A stretch of 64,000 bases of DNA from Caballeronia pedi (GTDB taxonomy: Bacteria > Pseudomonadota > Gammaproteobacteria > Burkholderiales > Burkholderiaceae), in contig NZ_FCOE02000007.1 of assembly GCF_001544915.2 (NCBI RefSeq), positions 62,001 through 126,000 of the forward strand, in the 5' to 3' direction. The notes under the pieces were generated by a model that worked only from the letters and a program-made list of their open reading frames with translations, was not told where the DNA came from and searched no databases. The stretch's first letter is position 1. Each line of letters starts with the position of its first letter. Positions 1-8,603 of the stretch are shown one piece after another. Position numbers and translations under genes: made by a program.

Positions 1-1614
1 CGGCCGTCGTATTTCGGCGCGTTCTATCGCGAGTTGATCGGCGACAACCCGAGCGTTTCGCTCGGCCTGTCGCGCTCGGACGGCGAAGTGCTCGCGTGGT
101 TTCCGCCGCGCCCGGCCGACCGCATGGCGCTCGCGGCCAGTTCGCCGCTGCGCGACGCGTACGTCGCGGGTCGCAGGAGCGGCGTGGTGAAGATGGTCTC
201 CGGGCTCGACAACCAATTGAAGATCGTCGCGTTCCGGCGCGTCGGCACGTATCCGATCTACGTATCGAGCGGTTATCCGATCGCGACAATCTGGGCCGCG
301 TGGTGGCGGCATCTGAGCGTGCTCGCGCTCTCCATCTTCGCGCCGTGCGTCGTGCTGTGGGCGGTCATCGGCCAGTCGCTGCGGCGGCTCGCGACGGAAC
401 AGGAAGCATGGGAGCGCTGGCAGGCCGAGGCGTCGATGCGCCGCTCGATCGAATCCGCCTACCGGCAGGCGCGCAAGATGGAAGCGCTCGGCAATCTCGT
501 CGGCAGCGTCGCGCATGATTTCAACAATCTGCTGATGATCGTCTCGACCAACGTGCAGATCGCGCGGCGGCGCGGCGCGGCCGGCCTCGACCGCGAACTG
601 TCCGCGATGGAGCGCGCGTTGAAGAGCGGCCAGTCGCTGACCCGGCAACTGCTCGGCGTCGCGCGCAAGCAGCCGTTACGCAGCGAGATCATCGGCATCG
701 GCAAATGGGTGCCGGCGGGGCGCGAGCTGCTGCGCGCATCGCTCGGGGCGAAGGTGGCGCTCAATGTCGAGGTCGCGCCGGACGTGTGGGCGATCCGCGT
801 CGATCCGGCGGAACTGGAGCTTGCGCTGATCAACGTCGCAGTGAACGCGCGCGACGCGATGCCCAATGGCGGCACCTTCACCGTGCGCGCCGACAACGTG
901 CGCTTTCGTCACGAGGACGGCTTTCCCATCACCGGCGAATTCGTGCAGATCAAGCTGGAGGACAACGGCTTCGGCATGAGTTCGGACGTGCTCGGCCGCG
1001 CGTTCGAGCCGCTTTTCACGACCAAGCCGAAAGGCATGGGCACGGGTCTCGGCCTGCCGCAGGTCTTCGCGTTCTGCGAGCGCGCGGGCGGGCTCGCGAC
1101 GATCGACAGCGCGATCGGCGCGGGCACCGCCGTGCGCCTTTATCTGCCGCGCGCGGCGGCGGGCGCGCCGGGCTCGGCCACGGTGGAAGAACGCACCGCG
1201 GCGCCGGAAGCGGACGGTCTGCGCGTGCTCTTGGTCGAAGACAACGAAGAAGTCGCGGCAGGCACCGAGGCGCTGCTGACGATGATGGGCCACCGCGTCA
1301 CCTACGTCTTCAACGCCGATGCCGCCGCCACCGTGCTCGAAGCCGCGCGCGCCGAAGCCCCGGCCGATTTCCCGTTCGACGTCGTCTTGTCCGACATCCA
1401 CATGCCGGGGCAGATGAACGGCATCGATCTCGCGGAGATGCTGCAACGCTTCGAGCCGCACGTTCCGGTGATCCTCGTCACGGGCTACGCGGAAGAGCTG
1501 GACCGCGCGCGGCGGGTCGGTGCGCGCGTGCTGTCGAAGCCGTTCGACATTGCGCTACTCGACTCGCTGTTGCGCGCGATCCGCGAGCGCGCGGCACGCT
1601 CCGTCGATCGTTGA
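1..1614 (+). CDS. Hybrid sensor histidine kinase with C-terminal receiver (5-prime partial)
   Basis: The reading frame is open to the left window edge, so the N-terminus is missing. The visible part holds the end of a periplasmic sensor region that looks like a PDC/Cache domain (roughly residues 1-100), one membrane helix (about 103-125), a HisKA segment with the phospho-acceptor motif VAHDFNN (about 173), and an HATPase domain with DNGFGM and GTGLGLP. A receiver domain starts near residue 407 (LLVEDNEE) with its acceptor Asp in LSDIHMPG. The order kinase-receiver is that of hybrid kinases that pass phosphate to a separate output protein. No partner regulator lies downstream, so its target is not visible. 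Signal and pathway are unknown; the family call is firm. Confidence 0.9.
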   Translation, partial: RPSYFGAFYRELIGDNPSVSLGLSRSDGEVLAWFPPRPADRMALAASSPLRDAYVAGRRSGVVKMVSGLDNQLKIVAFRRVGTYPIYVSSGYPIATIWAAWWRHLSVLALSIFAPCVVLWAVIGQSLRRLATEQEAWERWQAEASMRRSIESAYRQARKMEALGNLVGSVAHDFNNLLMIVSTNVQIARRRGAAGLDRELSAMERALKSGQSLTRQLLGVARKQPLRSEIIGIGKWVPAGRELLRASLGAKVALNVEVAPDVWAIRVDPAELELALINVAVNARDAMPNGGTFTVRADNVRFRHEDGFPITGEFVQIKLEDNGFGMSSDVLGRAFEPLFTTKPKGMGTGLGLPQVFAFCERAGGLATIDSAIGAGTAVRLYLPRAAAGAPGSATVEERTAAPEADGLRVLLVEDNEEVAAGTEALLTMMGHRVTYVFNADAAATVLEAARAEAPADFPFDVVLSDIHMPGQMNGIDLAEMLQRFEPHVPVILVTGYAEELDRARRVGARVLSKPFDIALLDSLLRAIRERAARSVDR

Positions 1615-1794
1615 ATTCCGCGCAACGGTTTCGTTTTTTGTACGCGCCGTTGTAAAAGCGGCGCGCATCTTTCCGTCCGCCTTCCTGCCCGCGCCGCCTG
1701 CGCGCATCCGGCACGCGAGTTGCGTAATCGACGATATGTCCGGCGACCCGTTATCGCCGATTTTCGGAATTCCGCCCATCCGCAGGAGGCGTAA

Positions 1795-3081
1795 ATGCGA
1801 CACACCGTCATCGGAGTTTTCGACACCTATGCGCAAGCCGAGGACGCGCGCGCGGCCCTGCTCGCCGCAGGCTTCCCGCGCGCGGATATCGAACTGCAGG
1901 CCAACCCGAAGCGCGACGACGCCGCCGCGCCGTCCGACATGCCCGATGCCGAAACACATCGCGAGCCGGGCATGCTCGCCAACATCGAACGCTTCTTCAG
2001 CATGCTTTTCGGCGGACGCGATCAGCCACCCGAAGTCGCGCATTATTCCGAGGCCGTGCGGCGCGGCGCGGTGCTCGTGGCCGTCGATACGCCGAGCGTC
2101 GAGCAGGCCGACATCGTGCGCGCGACGCTGTCCGACCAGGGCGCGATCGATATCGACGAACGCGCGGCGAGCTGGACGACGCTCGAACACGGCGCGCCCG
2201 AAGCAGCCGCCGATGAGCGCGACCACTCGGTGCTGGATGAACTCGGTCTCGGACGCGGCAGCGGCGTGCCGGGCCGCGAACCGGTGAACGATCCGGACAT
2301 GACGGCGACGCGCGCGCGGGCTTATCCGCGTGCGGATGTCGGCGATCCGGCCGCGGTGGCGCCGCGCGACTACGTCAGCGACCCGGCCGACGACGTGTTG
2401 ATGCCGCGTGGCGGGATGCAGTCGCAATCCCAGTCACAGACTGCGCAGAGCCAATCGATGATGAGCGACGCCGAACGTGCCGCGCGCGACCCGCTCGCCG
2501 GACGCGATCCGGTGACGGGCCGCGATCCGTACGCGACGACTGGCGTCGATCCGCTCGCGGCCGGTTCGCTGTCCGAGCGCGATGCGCTGATGGGCCGCGA
2601 TCCGTTGCCGGGCGTGCGCACCGATACGGCTGCGGAATGGCGTCCGGTCGAGCCGCTCAGCCCGCTCGACGAACCGGCTGCGCCGTATCAGCCGGGCGCG
2701 ACGCGCGCGATGGGTTCGTCGCCCGATCCGGTTGTCGCTTCGGCGGGGACGCAGGCAGCCGGGCCGGTCGGTCCCGTGCCGGGCGCCGGTCCGCAAACGG
2801 TGCCCAACGAGTACATGGAGTACGAAGAGGACTTCCGCGCCGATTACGATTCGAAGTATTCGGCCACGGGCGCGCCGTACGAGGATTATCAGGGTGCCTA
2901 TCGATACGGCGCGACGCTCGGCAACGACGACCGCTATCGCAGCCGCGCGTGGGACGATCAGATGGAGTACGAGACGCGCCGCGACTGGGAGAGCCAGCAT
3001 CCCGAAGGCGATACGTGGGAACGCTTCAAGGCGGCGATCCGCCACGGCTGGGATCGCGTGACGGGACATCATCACGTCTGA
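1795..3081 (+). CDS. General-stress-type protein with RDP-rich middle region
   Basis: A 428-residue protein with a strong ribosome-binding site (ggaggc) before the ATG. The first 45 residues (HTVIGVFDTYAQAEDA...) resemble the N-terminal domain of general stress proteins of the YflT/17M type. The middle is low complexity, with several RDP-containing repeats (about residues 230-275) and many Gln, Ser and Pro. The last 80 residues are rich in Tyr and acidic residues and end in a conserved-looking WERFKAAIRHGWDRV segment. No signal peptide or membrane helix is seen, so it is probably cytoplasmic. It stands alone, followed by a hairpin terminator. Exact function is unknown; a stress role is inferred from the N-terminal domain only. 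Confidence 0.7.
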   Translation: MRHTVIGVFDTYAQAEDARAALLAAGFPRADIELQANPKRDDAAAPSDMPDAETHREPGMLANIERFFSMLFGGRDQPPEVAHYSEAVRRGAVLVAVDTPSVEQADIVRATLSDQGAIDIDERAASWTTLEHGAPEAAADERDHSVLDELGLGRGSGVPGREPVNDPDMTATRARAYPRADVGDPAAVAPRDYVSDPADDVLMPRGGMQSQSQSQTAQSQSMMSDAERAARDPLAGRDPVTGRDPYATTGVDPLAAGSLSERDALMGRDPLPGVRTDTAAEWRPVEPLSPLDEPAAPYQPGATRAMGSSPDPVVASAGTQAAGPVGPVPGAGPQTVPNEYMEYEEDFRADYDSKYSATGAPYEDYQGAYRYGATLGNDDRYRSRAWDDQMEYETRRDWESQHPEGDTWERFKAAIRHGWDRVTGHHHV

Positions 3082-3108
3082 TTTCCCGGCAGGCGGCATC
3101 AAACGGAA

Positions 3109-3136
3109 ACGGCCCGCTCGCGCGGGCCGTTTTTTC
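3109..3136 (+). terminator. Rho-independent terminator
   Basis: A perfect 9-bp stem (ACGGCCCGC / GCGGGCCGT) with a 4-base loop is followed by six T. It lies just after the stress-type gene and before the convergent FMN reductase gene. Confidence 0.85.
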
Positions 3137-3149
3137 GTGCAGAGCGTGC

Positions 3150-3701
3150 TTATGCGGCCCGGTCGCGCACCCACGCGACGTATTTATCCATGAAACCCTG
3201 CAGATATTTGCGCGTGTCCTCGCTCACGATCTTGCCGCTCGCATCGATACGGCTTTCGTCGTGTTTGATGTACATCTCTGGCTGATTCATCAACGCGATG
3301 TCGAGATACGCGCACACGCCGCGCAGATGCGACTGCGCGATCGCCGTGCCGATCGCTCCGACCGACGTCCCGATGATCGCGCCCGGCTTGCCGCCCCACA
3401 CGCTCTGCCCCCACGGACGCGACGCCCAGTCGAGCGCGTTCTTCAGCACGCCGGGAATCGAGCGGTTGTACTCCGGCGTGACGATCAGGAGGCCGTCGGC
3501 ATCGGCGATCTGCTGTTTGAACGCGCGCGCGACTGCCGGAAAATCGCTGTCGTAATCCTGGCTGTAGAGCGGCAGGCTGCCGATGTCGAGAAACTCGAAG
3601 GAAAAATCGCCCGGCGCGAGCGACGCGAGCGCATGCGCGAGCTGTTTGTTGAATGAATCCCGCCGCAGGCTCCCAACAACCACCGCGATCTTCAAAGCCA
3701 T
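3150..3701 (-). CDS. NADPH-dependent FMN reductase
   Basis: A 183-residue flavodoxin-fold reductase that transfers electrons from NAD(P)H to FMN or to quinone/azo-type acceptors in the cytoplasm. The N-terminus has the phosphate loop GSLRRDSFN (residues 10-18) and the middle has the hallmark TPEYNRSIPGVLKNALDW, both typical of the SsuE/ChrR/YieF group. Length matches this family. The frame continues upstream, but the ATG at 3701 is preceded by a GA-rich ribosome-binding site (gggggac) and starts the conserved MALKIAVVVGS strand. It stands alone between a terminator and a long non-coding stretch. The physiological acceptor cannot be read from the sequence. Confidence 0.9.
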   Translation of the reverse strand: MALKIAVVVGSLRRDSFNKQLAHALASLAPGDFSFEFLDIGSLPLYSQDYDSDFPAVARAFKQQIADADGLLIVTPEYNRSIPGVLKNALDWASRPWGQSVWGGKPGAIIGTSVGAIGTAIAQSHLRGVCAYLDIALMNQPEMYIKHDESRIDASGKIVSEDTRKYLQGFMDKYVAWVRDRAA

Positions 3702-4164
3702 GACATCGTCCCCCGTGAAAAAGGATGAAAAGGTGGATGACCCGAACGACGAAGCTGTCCGGAAGCGCCGTCTCCAGACGACACGCGTGCACATGATAGG
3801 CGCAACGCAGGGAAGTCGTCTTCGATCTCCGCTCGCGCTTCGCGGACTATTTTTGCGACGAAACGAGCAATCTACTTCCCGGCGCGGCTGCATGCGGCTC
3901 GCGGCGAGCTATCCCCATGGTTATCCACAGAATCTGTGGATAAGTCGAGGGTAAGTCCCATTCCGTTTAGTTTTTGATACGTAAACGAAACATGACGCCC
4001 ACGGATGTGGCGTTCGATCGCACCGGGACTGAGCATCGCGGGCCAGCATTCAACCAGTCTCGACAACAATGTGTTGGCTCAATCGGTATTTCTGCCCAAT
4101 AGGATTCCTCCTAGACTGCATCTCAAGCGTCGGCCCCGACGCACACGCATCACGGAGATTTCCC
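3702..4164. other. 463-bp non-coding stretch containing an inverted pair of DnaA boxes
   Basis: No convincing gene lies here. The stretch separates the divergent FMN reductase and DUF4148 genes and must hold both promoters. Its notable content is the DnaA-box palindrome at 3921-3943, entered separately, and a short imperfect dyad near 3993-4012 (ACGCCCAC...GTGGCGT). Confidence 0.6.
3921..3943. promoter_or_regulatory. Two perfect DnaA boxes in inverted orientation
   Basis: TTATCCACA (3921-3929) and its exact complement TGTGGATAA (3935-3943) form a 23-bp palindrome with 11-bp arms around a central A. Both halves equal the high-affinity E. coli DnaA box. No dnaA, dnaN, parAB or repeated further boxes are near, so this is not a chromosome origin as far as the window shows. 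It could titrate or reactivate DnaA, or regulate a flanking gene; that is inference. Confidence 0.6.
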
Positions 4165-4404
4165 ATGAAAAACATGCTGATCGGCGGTCTGGTTCTGTCC
4201 GCGCTTCTCGCCACCGCGCCGGCTTTCGCCCAATCGACGTTCGTCGGAAAGTCACGCGCGGAAGTGAAGGCGGAACTCGCCACCGCGCGTAGCGCAGGCG
4301 ATCTCGACGCCGTCAATTCGCTGAGCTATCCGCAATTGCGCCCGTATCAGGAACGGCATGCGCAACTGCGCGCCGACATGCGCAACGACGGCAGTTCGCG
4401 GTAA
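4165..4404 (+). CDS. DUF4148 family small secreted protein
   Basis: A 79-residue exported protein. The N-terminus is a classic signal peptide (MKNMLIGGLVLSALLATAPAFA, cleavage after AFA-Q), leaving a mature chain of about 57 residues with the pattern KSRAEVKAELATARSAGDLDAVN and PYQERHAQLRA that is typical of DUF4148 proteins. This family is greatly expanded in Burkholderia and relatives and has no known biochemical role. A ribosome-binding site (ggag) precedes the ATG at 4165. A terminator hairpin follows at 4479-4509. The family call is confident and the function unknown. Confidence 0.85.
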   Translation: MKNMLIGGLVLSALLATAPAFAQSTFVGKSRAEVKAELATARSAGDLDAVNSLSYPQLRPYQERHAQLRADMRNDGSSR

Positions 4405-4478
4405 GCAGCAAGCAGGTCGAAGAATCAGAGGCAGCAGTCTCAACTGGCCCTCCTCCACCGTCGAACAGAAGGTGGTTA

Positions 4479-4509
4479 CGCCCGACGCGCTCGCGCCGGG
4501 CGTTTTTTT
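4479..4509 (+). terminator. Rho-independent terminator
   Basis: Stem CGCCCG / CGGGCG closes a GC-rich loop and is followed by seven T. It ends the DUF4148 transcript just before the convergent AEC permease gene. Confidence 0.75.
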
Positions 4510-4515
4510 GTGCGC

Positions 4516-5496
4516 TCAGAGCATCGTCGTCAGGGAGAACGTGACCGTGACGAGCGATATCACCGTCGAAAACAGAATCGTGCTCGACGTCACGCCGCCC
4601 TCGCGCCGATAAAACTCCGCGAGCATGAACGGGCCGGTGCCGGTCGGCAACGCGCTGAGAATCACGGCGGTCTTCGCCCACAGCGGCGGCAGGCCGAACA
4701 GATGGAACGCCAGCCACCACGTCAGAAGCGGCTGCGCGACGAGCTTGAGGCTCACGAGCGCGCTCGTCGTCCTGAAGTCGCGCGCTTCGCCTTTCGCGCC
4801 GAGAAAGAGGCCGAGCGCGACCAGCGCGCAGGGACTCGCCGCGCCGCCCAGCAGCTTGAGCAGCGCCTCTGCGCCTTCCGGTACGCGCGCGCCCGAACCG
4901 CTCAGCAATGCGCCCGCGAGCGGCGCGACCAGCAGCGGATTCTTCGCGAGCGATTTCGCCACGTGCGCGAGCGTCGCGCCGATGTGCTTCTCGGTCTGCA
5001 GTCCGAGTTCGATCAACACGATCGCCACCGCGAACAGCACGCACACGGTGATGATCGTCGCGATCACGGCGGGCGCGAGACTCGCCTTGCCGAACGCCAG
5101 CAGACAAAGCGGCAGACCGACGAAACCGGTGTTCGGATACGCCGCGTTCAGTCCGTCGATACTGGCATCGGCGAGATGACGCGACTGCATCAGGCGCACG
5201 GCGAGCGTCAGCAGAAAGATCGCCGCCGAGCCGATGCCGAACGCGGCGATGAACGCGGGCTGATCGAGCATGCTCCACGGCGTCTTCGCCATGATGTCGA
5301 AGAGCAGCGCGGGCAGCGCCAGATAAACGACGAACCGGTTCAGTTCGGACGCCGCGTTGGGTCCGAGCGTGTTCAGCTTGCGGCAGGCGTAGCCAGCGAA
5401 GATGAGACCGAAAACGGGAAGGATGATCGTGAACAGCGGAGCGAGCAGCGAAGGCAGCGATGCGAATGGGTGAGGCAAGTCAACCGGCGAAGGCAT
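4516..5496 (-). CDS. AEC family (auxin efflux carrier-like) permease
   Basis: A 326-residue integral inner-membrane protein with about ten hydrophobic helices, beginning with PLFTIILPVFGLIFAGY near residue 21. The pattern of five plus five helices, the conserved FAGYACRKLN segment in the first helix and NTGFVGLPL (about residues 137-145) fit the AEC family, whose bacterial members (MdcF, MleP type) carry malonate, malate or other organic acids. Length is normal (about 310-330). It stands alone, divergent from the lipocalin gene across a 513-bp region with three copies of the 21-bp motif. The substrate cannot be inferred. Confidence 0.85.
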   Translation of the reverse strand: MPSPVDLPHPFASLPSLLAPLFTIILPVFGLIFAGYACRKLNTLGPNAASELNRFVVYLALPALLFDIMAKTPWSMLDQPAFIAAFGIGSAAIFLLTLAVRLMQSRHLADASIDGLNAAYPNTGFVGLPLCLLAFGKASLAPAVIATIITVCVLFAVAIVLIELGLQTEKHIGATLAHVAKSLAKNPLLVAPLAGALLSGSGARVPEGAEALLKLLGGAASPCALVALGLFLGAKGEARDFRTTSALVSLKLVAQPLLTWWLAFHLFGLPPLWAKTAVILSALPTGTGPFMLAEFYRREGGVTSSTILFSTVISLVTVTFSLTTML

Positions 5497-5551
5497 GAGG
5501 CAGCAGCTCTTGGATGGAACGAAGAAAGAGCGAGAGGATACCCCGGGTCAA

Positions 5552-5572
5552 AAAGGTGAGACGTTTCGGGAG
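5552..5572 (+). repeat. 21-bp intergenic motif, copy 1
   Basis: AAAGGTGAG-ACGT-TTCGGGAG, an exact match to the consensus AAAGGTGAG-N4-TTCGGGAG found eight times in this window. It lies 56 bp before the start codon of the AEC permease gene, pointing away from it. Function unknown. Confidence 0.75.
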
Positions 5573-5799
5573 TCGCGCGACGGTGAGCCGCCCGATACAC
5601 AAGCTGCTCACTCTTTGGTGAATCGTACGGATCGCCAAACAAGGAGGCGACCTAAGTCACATCGTTAACTGGATGGTGCAAGCCATTGTTCTTAAACGTA
5701 TTAGATTCCCGTCCGCTCGTTGCGGCGCATCAGAGTGTTTGCACCCCGCCAATAGCGGCGGGCGCTGCGCCATGTTGCGCTCGACGGACGAAAGCGTTT

Positions 5800-5820
5800 A
5801 AAGGTGAGGTGATGCGGGAG
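5800..5820 (+). repeat. 21-bp intergenic motif, copy 2
   Basis: AAAGGTGAG-GTGA-TGCGGGAG, one mismatch to the consensus. It lies in the same 513-bp divergent region as copies 1 and 3. The rest of 5497-6009 shows no gene. Confidence 0.65.
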
Positions 5821-5924
5821 TGCGGCGAACGGCGCGCTTTCCGCTCGCACCTGCAAAACAAAACCCAATCAGGACAGCCACTTGCGCCTCACGCCGGTTC
5901 TCGCGCGCGTCCGGAAAACAGTCC

Positions 5925-5945
5925 AAAGGTGAGCAAATTCGGGAG
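5925..5945 (+). repeat. 21-bp intergenic motif, copy 3
   Basis: AAAGGTGAG-CAAA-TTCGGGAG, an exact consensus match, 65 bp before the lipocalin start codon and 125 bp from copy 2. Confidence 0.75.
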
Positions 5946-6009
5946 CCGCGTGCGGACGGAACGAAGCTTGCTGATCCGTCTGCCTTCGCATATCTCACTT
6001 TCACGCAAC

Positions 6010-6579
6010 ATGAAAATCGGACGATCCTGGGCATACAGCGCCGCCGCGCTGGCGTTGATCGGCGGCATTGCAGCGCTTGCCGCGTGTGCGTCGAATGGCG
6101 CGCGCAAGAGCGGCAACGACCATGTGCCGGAACCTTCGAAGGCCGTCGATCTCGATCGCTATCTCGGTCACTGGCACGAGTTCGCGCGTTACGAAAACCG
6201 CTTCGAGCGCAATTGCGAAGGCGTCACGGCGAATTACGCGCGTCGCGAGGACGGCCTCGTCTCCGTCGTGAACGCATGCAGGCAAGGCGGCGTGAGCGGC
6301 CCGTACCGGTCGGCGGAAGGGCGCGCGAAGATCGTCCCGGGATCGAACGGGACCAAGCTGAAGGTGTCGTTCTTCGGGCCGTTCTATATCGGCGACTACT
6401 GGATTCTCGATCACGCCGACGACTACACATGGTCCATCGTCGGCGAACCGAGCGGGCGCTATCTGTGGATTCTGACGCGCGAGGCGAAACCTTCGGCGGA
6501 GTTGCGCCGCGCGCTGATCGAGCGCGCGCGCGCGCTCGGCTACGACGTCACGATGCTGCGCGAGACGCAGCAAAGTTAA
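6010..6579 (+). CDS. blc: Outer-membrane lipocalin (Blc-type lipoprotein)
   Basis: A 189-residue lipoprotein. The signal peptide ends in the lipobox LAAC (about residues 24-27), so the mature protein is acylated and, lacking an Asp at +2, should go to the outer membrane. The lipocalin signature GHWHEFARYENRFERNC (GxW type) starts near residue 54 and the strand GDYWILDHADDY matches the second conserved region. Bacterial Blc proteins bind fatty acids or lysophospholipids and are linked to envelope stress. The frame extends far upstream, but only the ATG at 6010 gives a proper signal peptide. It is convergent with the small lipoprotein gene 11 bp downstream. Confidence 0.88.
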   Translation: MKIGRSWAYSAAALALIGGIAALAACASNGARKSGNDHVPEPSKAVDLDRYLGHWHEFARYENRFERNCEGVTANYARREDGLVSVVNACRQGGVSGPYRSAEGRAKIVPGSNGTKLKVSFFGPFYIGDYWILDHADDYTWSIVGEPSGRYLWILTREAKPSAELRRALIERARALGYDVTMLRETQQS

Positions 6580-6590
6580 CCAACACGCCG

Positions 6591-6857
6591 TCAGCTTCCC
6601 TTGCAGGCGACGAGCAGCGCGTTCTGATTGTTCTCGGTCGACTGATCGAGCACGTCATAGCCGCTCGGACAGAGCGCTTTCGCGTTGTCCGTGCAGTTGC
6701 GCCAGCCGCCGTAAGCGGGGCACTGGATCTGCTGGGTCGGACGTCCGTCGTTGGAGAAAAGCGGCGGCGCGCTGCTGCATCCGGCGAGCGCCCACGCGCT
6801 GCCCACAAGCATGACTGAAAGGCCTGTCGCCTTGCCGAGCTTCATCCCGCTTTTCAT
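6591..6857 (-). CDS. Small cysteine-containing lipoprotein, function unknown
   Basis: An 88-residue protein with a signal peptide ending in the lipobox LAGC (about residue 26). The mature part has four further Cys (CPAYGGWRNC, ALCPSGYDV and a C-terminal LLVACKGS), which could form two disulfides in the periplasm. A ribosome-binding site (aggggt) precedes the start at 6857; an in-frame Met four codons later is possible. It lies upstream of, and is convergent with, the lipocalin gene. I do not recognise the family beyond short conserved Burkholderia lipoproteins. Confidence 0.7.
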   Translation of the reverse strand: MKSGMKLGKATGLSVMLVGSAWALAGCSSAPPLFSNDGRPTQQIQCPAYGGWRNCTDNAKALCPSGYDVLDQSTENNQNALLVACKGS

Positions 6858-6947
6858 CCGTTACCCCTTGATTCTTGGTTGTTATTTTCGATTTCGGGAG
6901 TATGCCACGCGAAGCTTTCGTGTCGATTTGACTTGTCGCAAAAGCCC

Positions 6948-8402
6948 TCAGACAGCGATTCCGAGCGCGGCGATCTTCTTGTACAGCGTCGCCCGCCCGA
7001 TGCCGATTTTCTCCGCCGCATCGGCCACGCGCCCGCCGGCCGCGCGCAGCGCATCGGAGAGAAAGCGCTTTTCGAAGTCGGCCAGCGCATCCGCGTAGGA
7101 CACGTCAGGCGCAGCGTCGCCTTCCTGCGCGACCGGTTCCGCCTGCGCCGCGATCGCGACGCGCCCCGCGTCGATGAACGCGCTCAGCGCGCGGGCGTCG
7201 ATGTGTTCGGTCTCCGACAGCATCAGCGCGCGCTCGAGCGTGTTGCGCAGCTCGCGGACGTTGCCCGGCCACGAATACGCTTCGAGCAGCCGCAAGCCGT
7301 CCTTGTGCAGCACGAAATGGCCGACATGCCCCGGCCGCGTATCGGCCGACAGGTCTTCGAGGATCGCGTAGGCGAGCGCTTCGATATCGGCGAGGCGTTC
7401 GCGCAAGGGCGGCGCGTGAATCGTCAGCACGTTCAGCCGATAGAACAGATCCGCGCGAAAACGTCCCGATGCGACGAGCGCGGGCAGATCGGCGGACGTC
7501 GCCGCGATGATGCGCACGTCCGCGCGCACGATGCGATTCGAGCCGAGCGGCTCGAATTCCTTGTCCTGCAGCACGCGCAGCAGCTTGCCCTGAAGCGGCA
7601 GCGGCATGTCGCCGATTTCATCGAGAAAGAGCGTGCCGCCGTCGGCCAATTCGAACTTGCCGACGCGGCCCTTGCGCTCCGCGCCCGTGTAAGCGCCCGC
7701 CGCCGCGCCGAAGAACTCGACTTCGAGCAGCGTGTCGGGAATCGCCGCGACGTTCACCGTAACGAGCGGCTTGCCCGCGCGCGTCGATGCGCCGTGGATC
7801 GAATGCGCGAGCAGTTCCTTGCCGGTGCCGGTTTCGCCAAGCAGCAGCACCGGCGAATCGACGAGCGCCGCGCGCCGGGCCTGCCGCTTCACTTCGAGGC
7901 TGGCCGGGCTGGTGCCGACGAAGCTCGAAAACGTGTACTTCGCGCGGCGCGCCTGCGCGAGCGACTGACGCGTGGCGATCAGCTCCTGCTGCACGCGCGA
8001 GTAATGCGCGAAAAGCGGCGTAAGCGCCTTCATTTCGTCGAAGAGCGCAAAGCCGATCCCGCCGATGATCGCGCCCGACTCGTCCTTGAGCGGCAAACGC
8101 GTGACGACGAGCGGCTCGCGGTCCGTTTCGAGCACGTCGAGCAGGATCGGCTTGCCCGTCGCGACGACTTCGCGCATCAGGCTGTTCGGGATCACCGTTT
8201 CGCAGTCGAGGCCGATCGCGTCGAGCGGATCGTCGAATCCAAAGCGCGCCGCGTAGCGTTTGTTGATCCAGACGACGCGCGCGTCCGCATCGACGATGAA
8301 CGTGCCTTCGCTCAGATTCTCGAAGGTCTTGAATAGCGACTCCATCGCGCGGCGCATGACGTCGCTGTAGTCCACCGGGACGTTGATCCAGTCGTTGCGC
8401 AT
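6948..8402 (-). CDS. hbcR: Sigma-54 enhancer-binding activator of 3-hydroxybutyrate genes (HbcR-like)
   Basis: A 484-residue activator with a PAS sensor domain (about 20-140), an AAA+ domain (about 160-385; Walker A GETGTGKE, Walker B FLDEIGD) and a C-terminal Fis-type helix-turn-helix ([22 protein letters not shown]). The sigma-54 contact loop reads GAYTGA, a tolerated variant of GAFTGA. It is divergent from a GntP permease gene that has a -24/-12 promoter, with bdhA next. The same gene set in Pseudomonas aeruginosa (PA2005-PA2003) uses (R)-3-hydroxybutyrate under RpoN control, which supports the name. Two inverted repeats lie within 20-55 bp of its start, so it probably also controls itself. 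The effector is inferred, not shown. Confidence 0.85.
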   Translation of the reverse strand: MRNDWINVPVDYSDVMRRAMESLFKTFENLSEGTFIVDADARVVWINKRYAARFGFDDPLDAIGLDCETVIPNSLMREVVATGKPILLDVLETDREPLVVTRLPLKDESGAIIGGIGFALFDEMKALTPLFAHYSRVQQELIATRQSLAQARRAKYTFSSFVGTSPASLEVKRQARRAALVDSPVLLLGETGTGKELLAHSIHGASTRAGKPLVTVNVAAIPDTLLEVEFFGAAAGAYTGAERKGRVGKFELADGGTLFLDEIGDMPLPLQGKLLRVLQDKEFEPLGSNRIVRADVRIIAATSADLPALVASGRFRADLFYRLNVLTIHAPPLRERLADIEALAYAILEDLSADTRPGHVGHFVLHKDGLRLLEAYSWPGNVRELRNTLERALMLSETEHIDARALSAFIDAGRVAIAAQAEPVAQEGDAAPDVSYADALADFEKRFLSDALRAAGGRVADAAEKIGIGRATLYKKIAALGIAV

Positions 8403-8420
8403 GAGGCCAGAATCTCCGTT

Positions 8421-8436
8421 TTCTCTTTTTCGAGAC
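8421..8436. promoter_or_regulatory. Upstream activator site 1 (NTCTC-N6-GAGAC)
   Basis: TTCTC-N6-GAGAC, one of three inverted repeats of identical arm spacing in the region between the sigma-54 activator and its target. It lies 19 bp before the activator start codon. Confidence 0.6.
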
Positions 8437-8441
8437 CGAAT

Positions 8442-8457
8442 ATCTCAATTCTGAGAC
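8442..8457. promoter_or_regulatory. Upstream activator site 2 (NTCTC-N6-GAGAC)
   Basis: ATCTC-N6-GAGAC, exactly 21 bp (two helical turns) from site 1, so two dimers would bind on the same DNA face. Confidence 0.6.
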
Positions 8458-8523
8458 GCGCCGGATATCCGCATCTGCACTAGGTTGCAAAAGGGATTTG
8501 GGCACTTTCGCGCTAGCCGGATC

Positions 8524-8539
8524 GTCTCCATTTCGAGAC
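8524..8539. promoter_or_regulatory. Upstream activator site 3 (NTCTC-N6-GAGAC)
   Basis: GTCTC-N6-GAGAC, the most perfect of the three, 82 bp from site 2 and about 65 bp upstream of the -24 element. Position is typical for an enhancer site of a sigma-54 activator. Confidence 0.6.
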
Positions 8540-8603
8540 ATCCGGTTGAAACGTTTTAGTGGCATGATTGCCCGATGCCCGTCCGGCATGGGTTTCAGCG
8601 TGT

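Noticed and set aside
3921..3943. Chromosome or plasmid origin of replication
   Set aside because: Only two DnaA boxes are present; no AT-rich unwinding region, dnaA, dnaN, rep or parAB genes are nearby.
4074..4102. A sigma-70 promoter TTGGCT...CAATAG for the DUF4148 gene
   Set aside because: Both hexamers match poorly and sequence alone does not support the call.
6886..6900. A further copy of the 21-bp motif, because TTCGGGAG occurs here
   Set aside because: The AAAGGTGAG half is missing at the required distance, so it is treated as a chance half-match.
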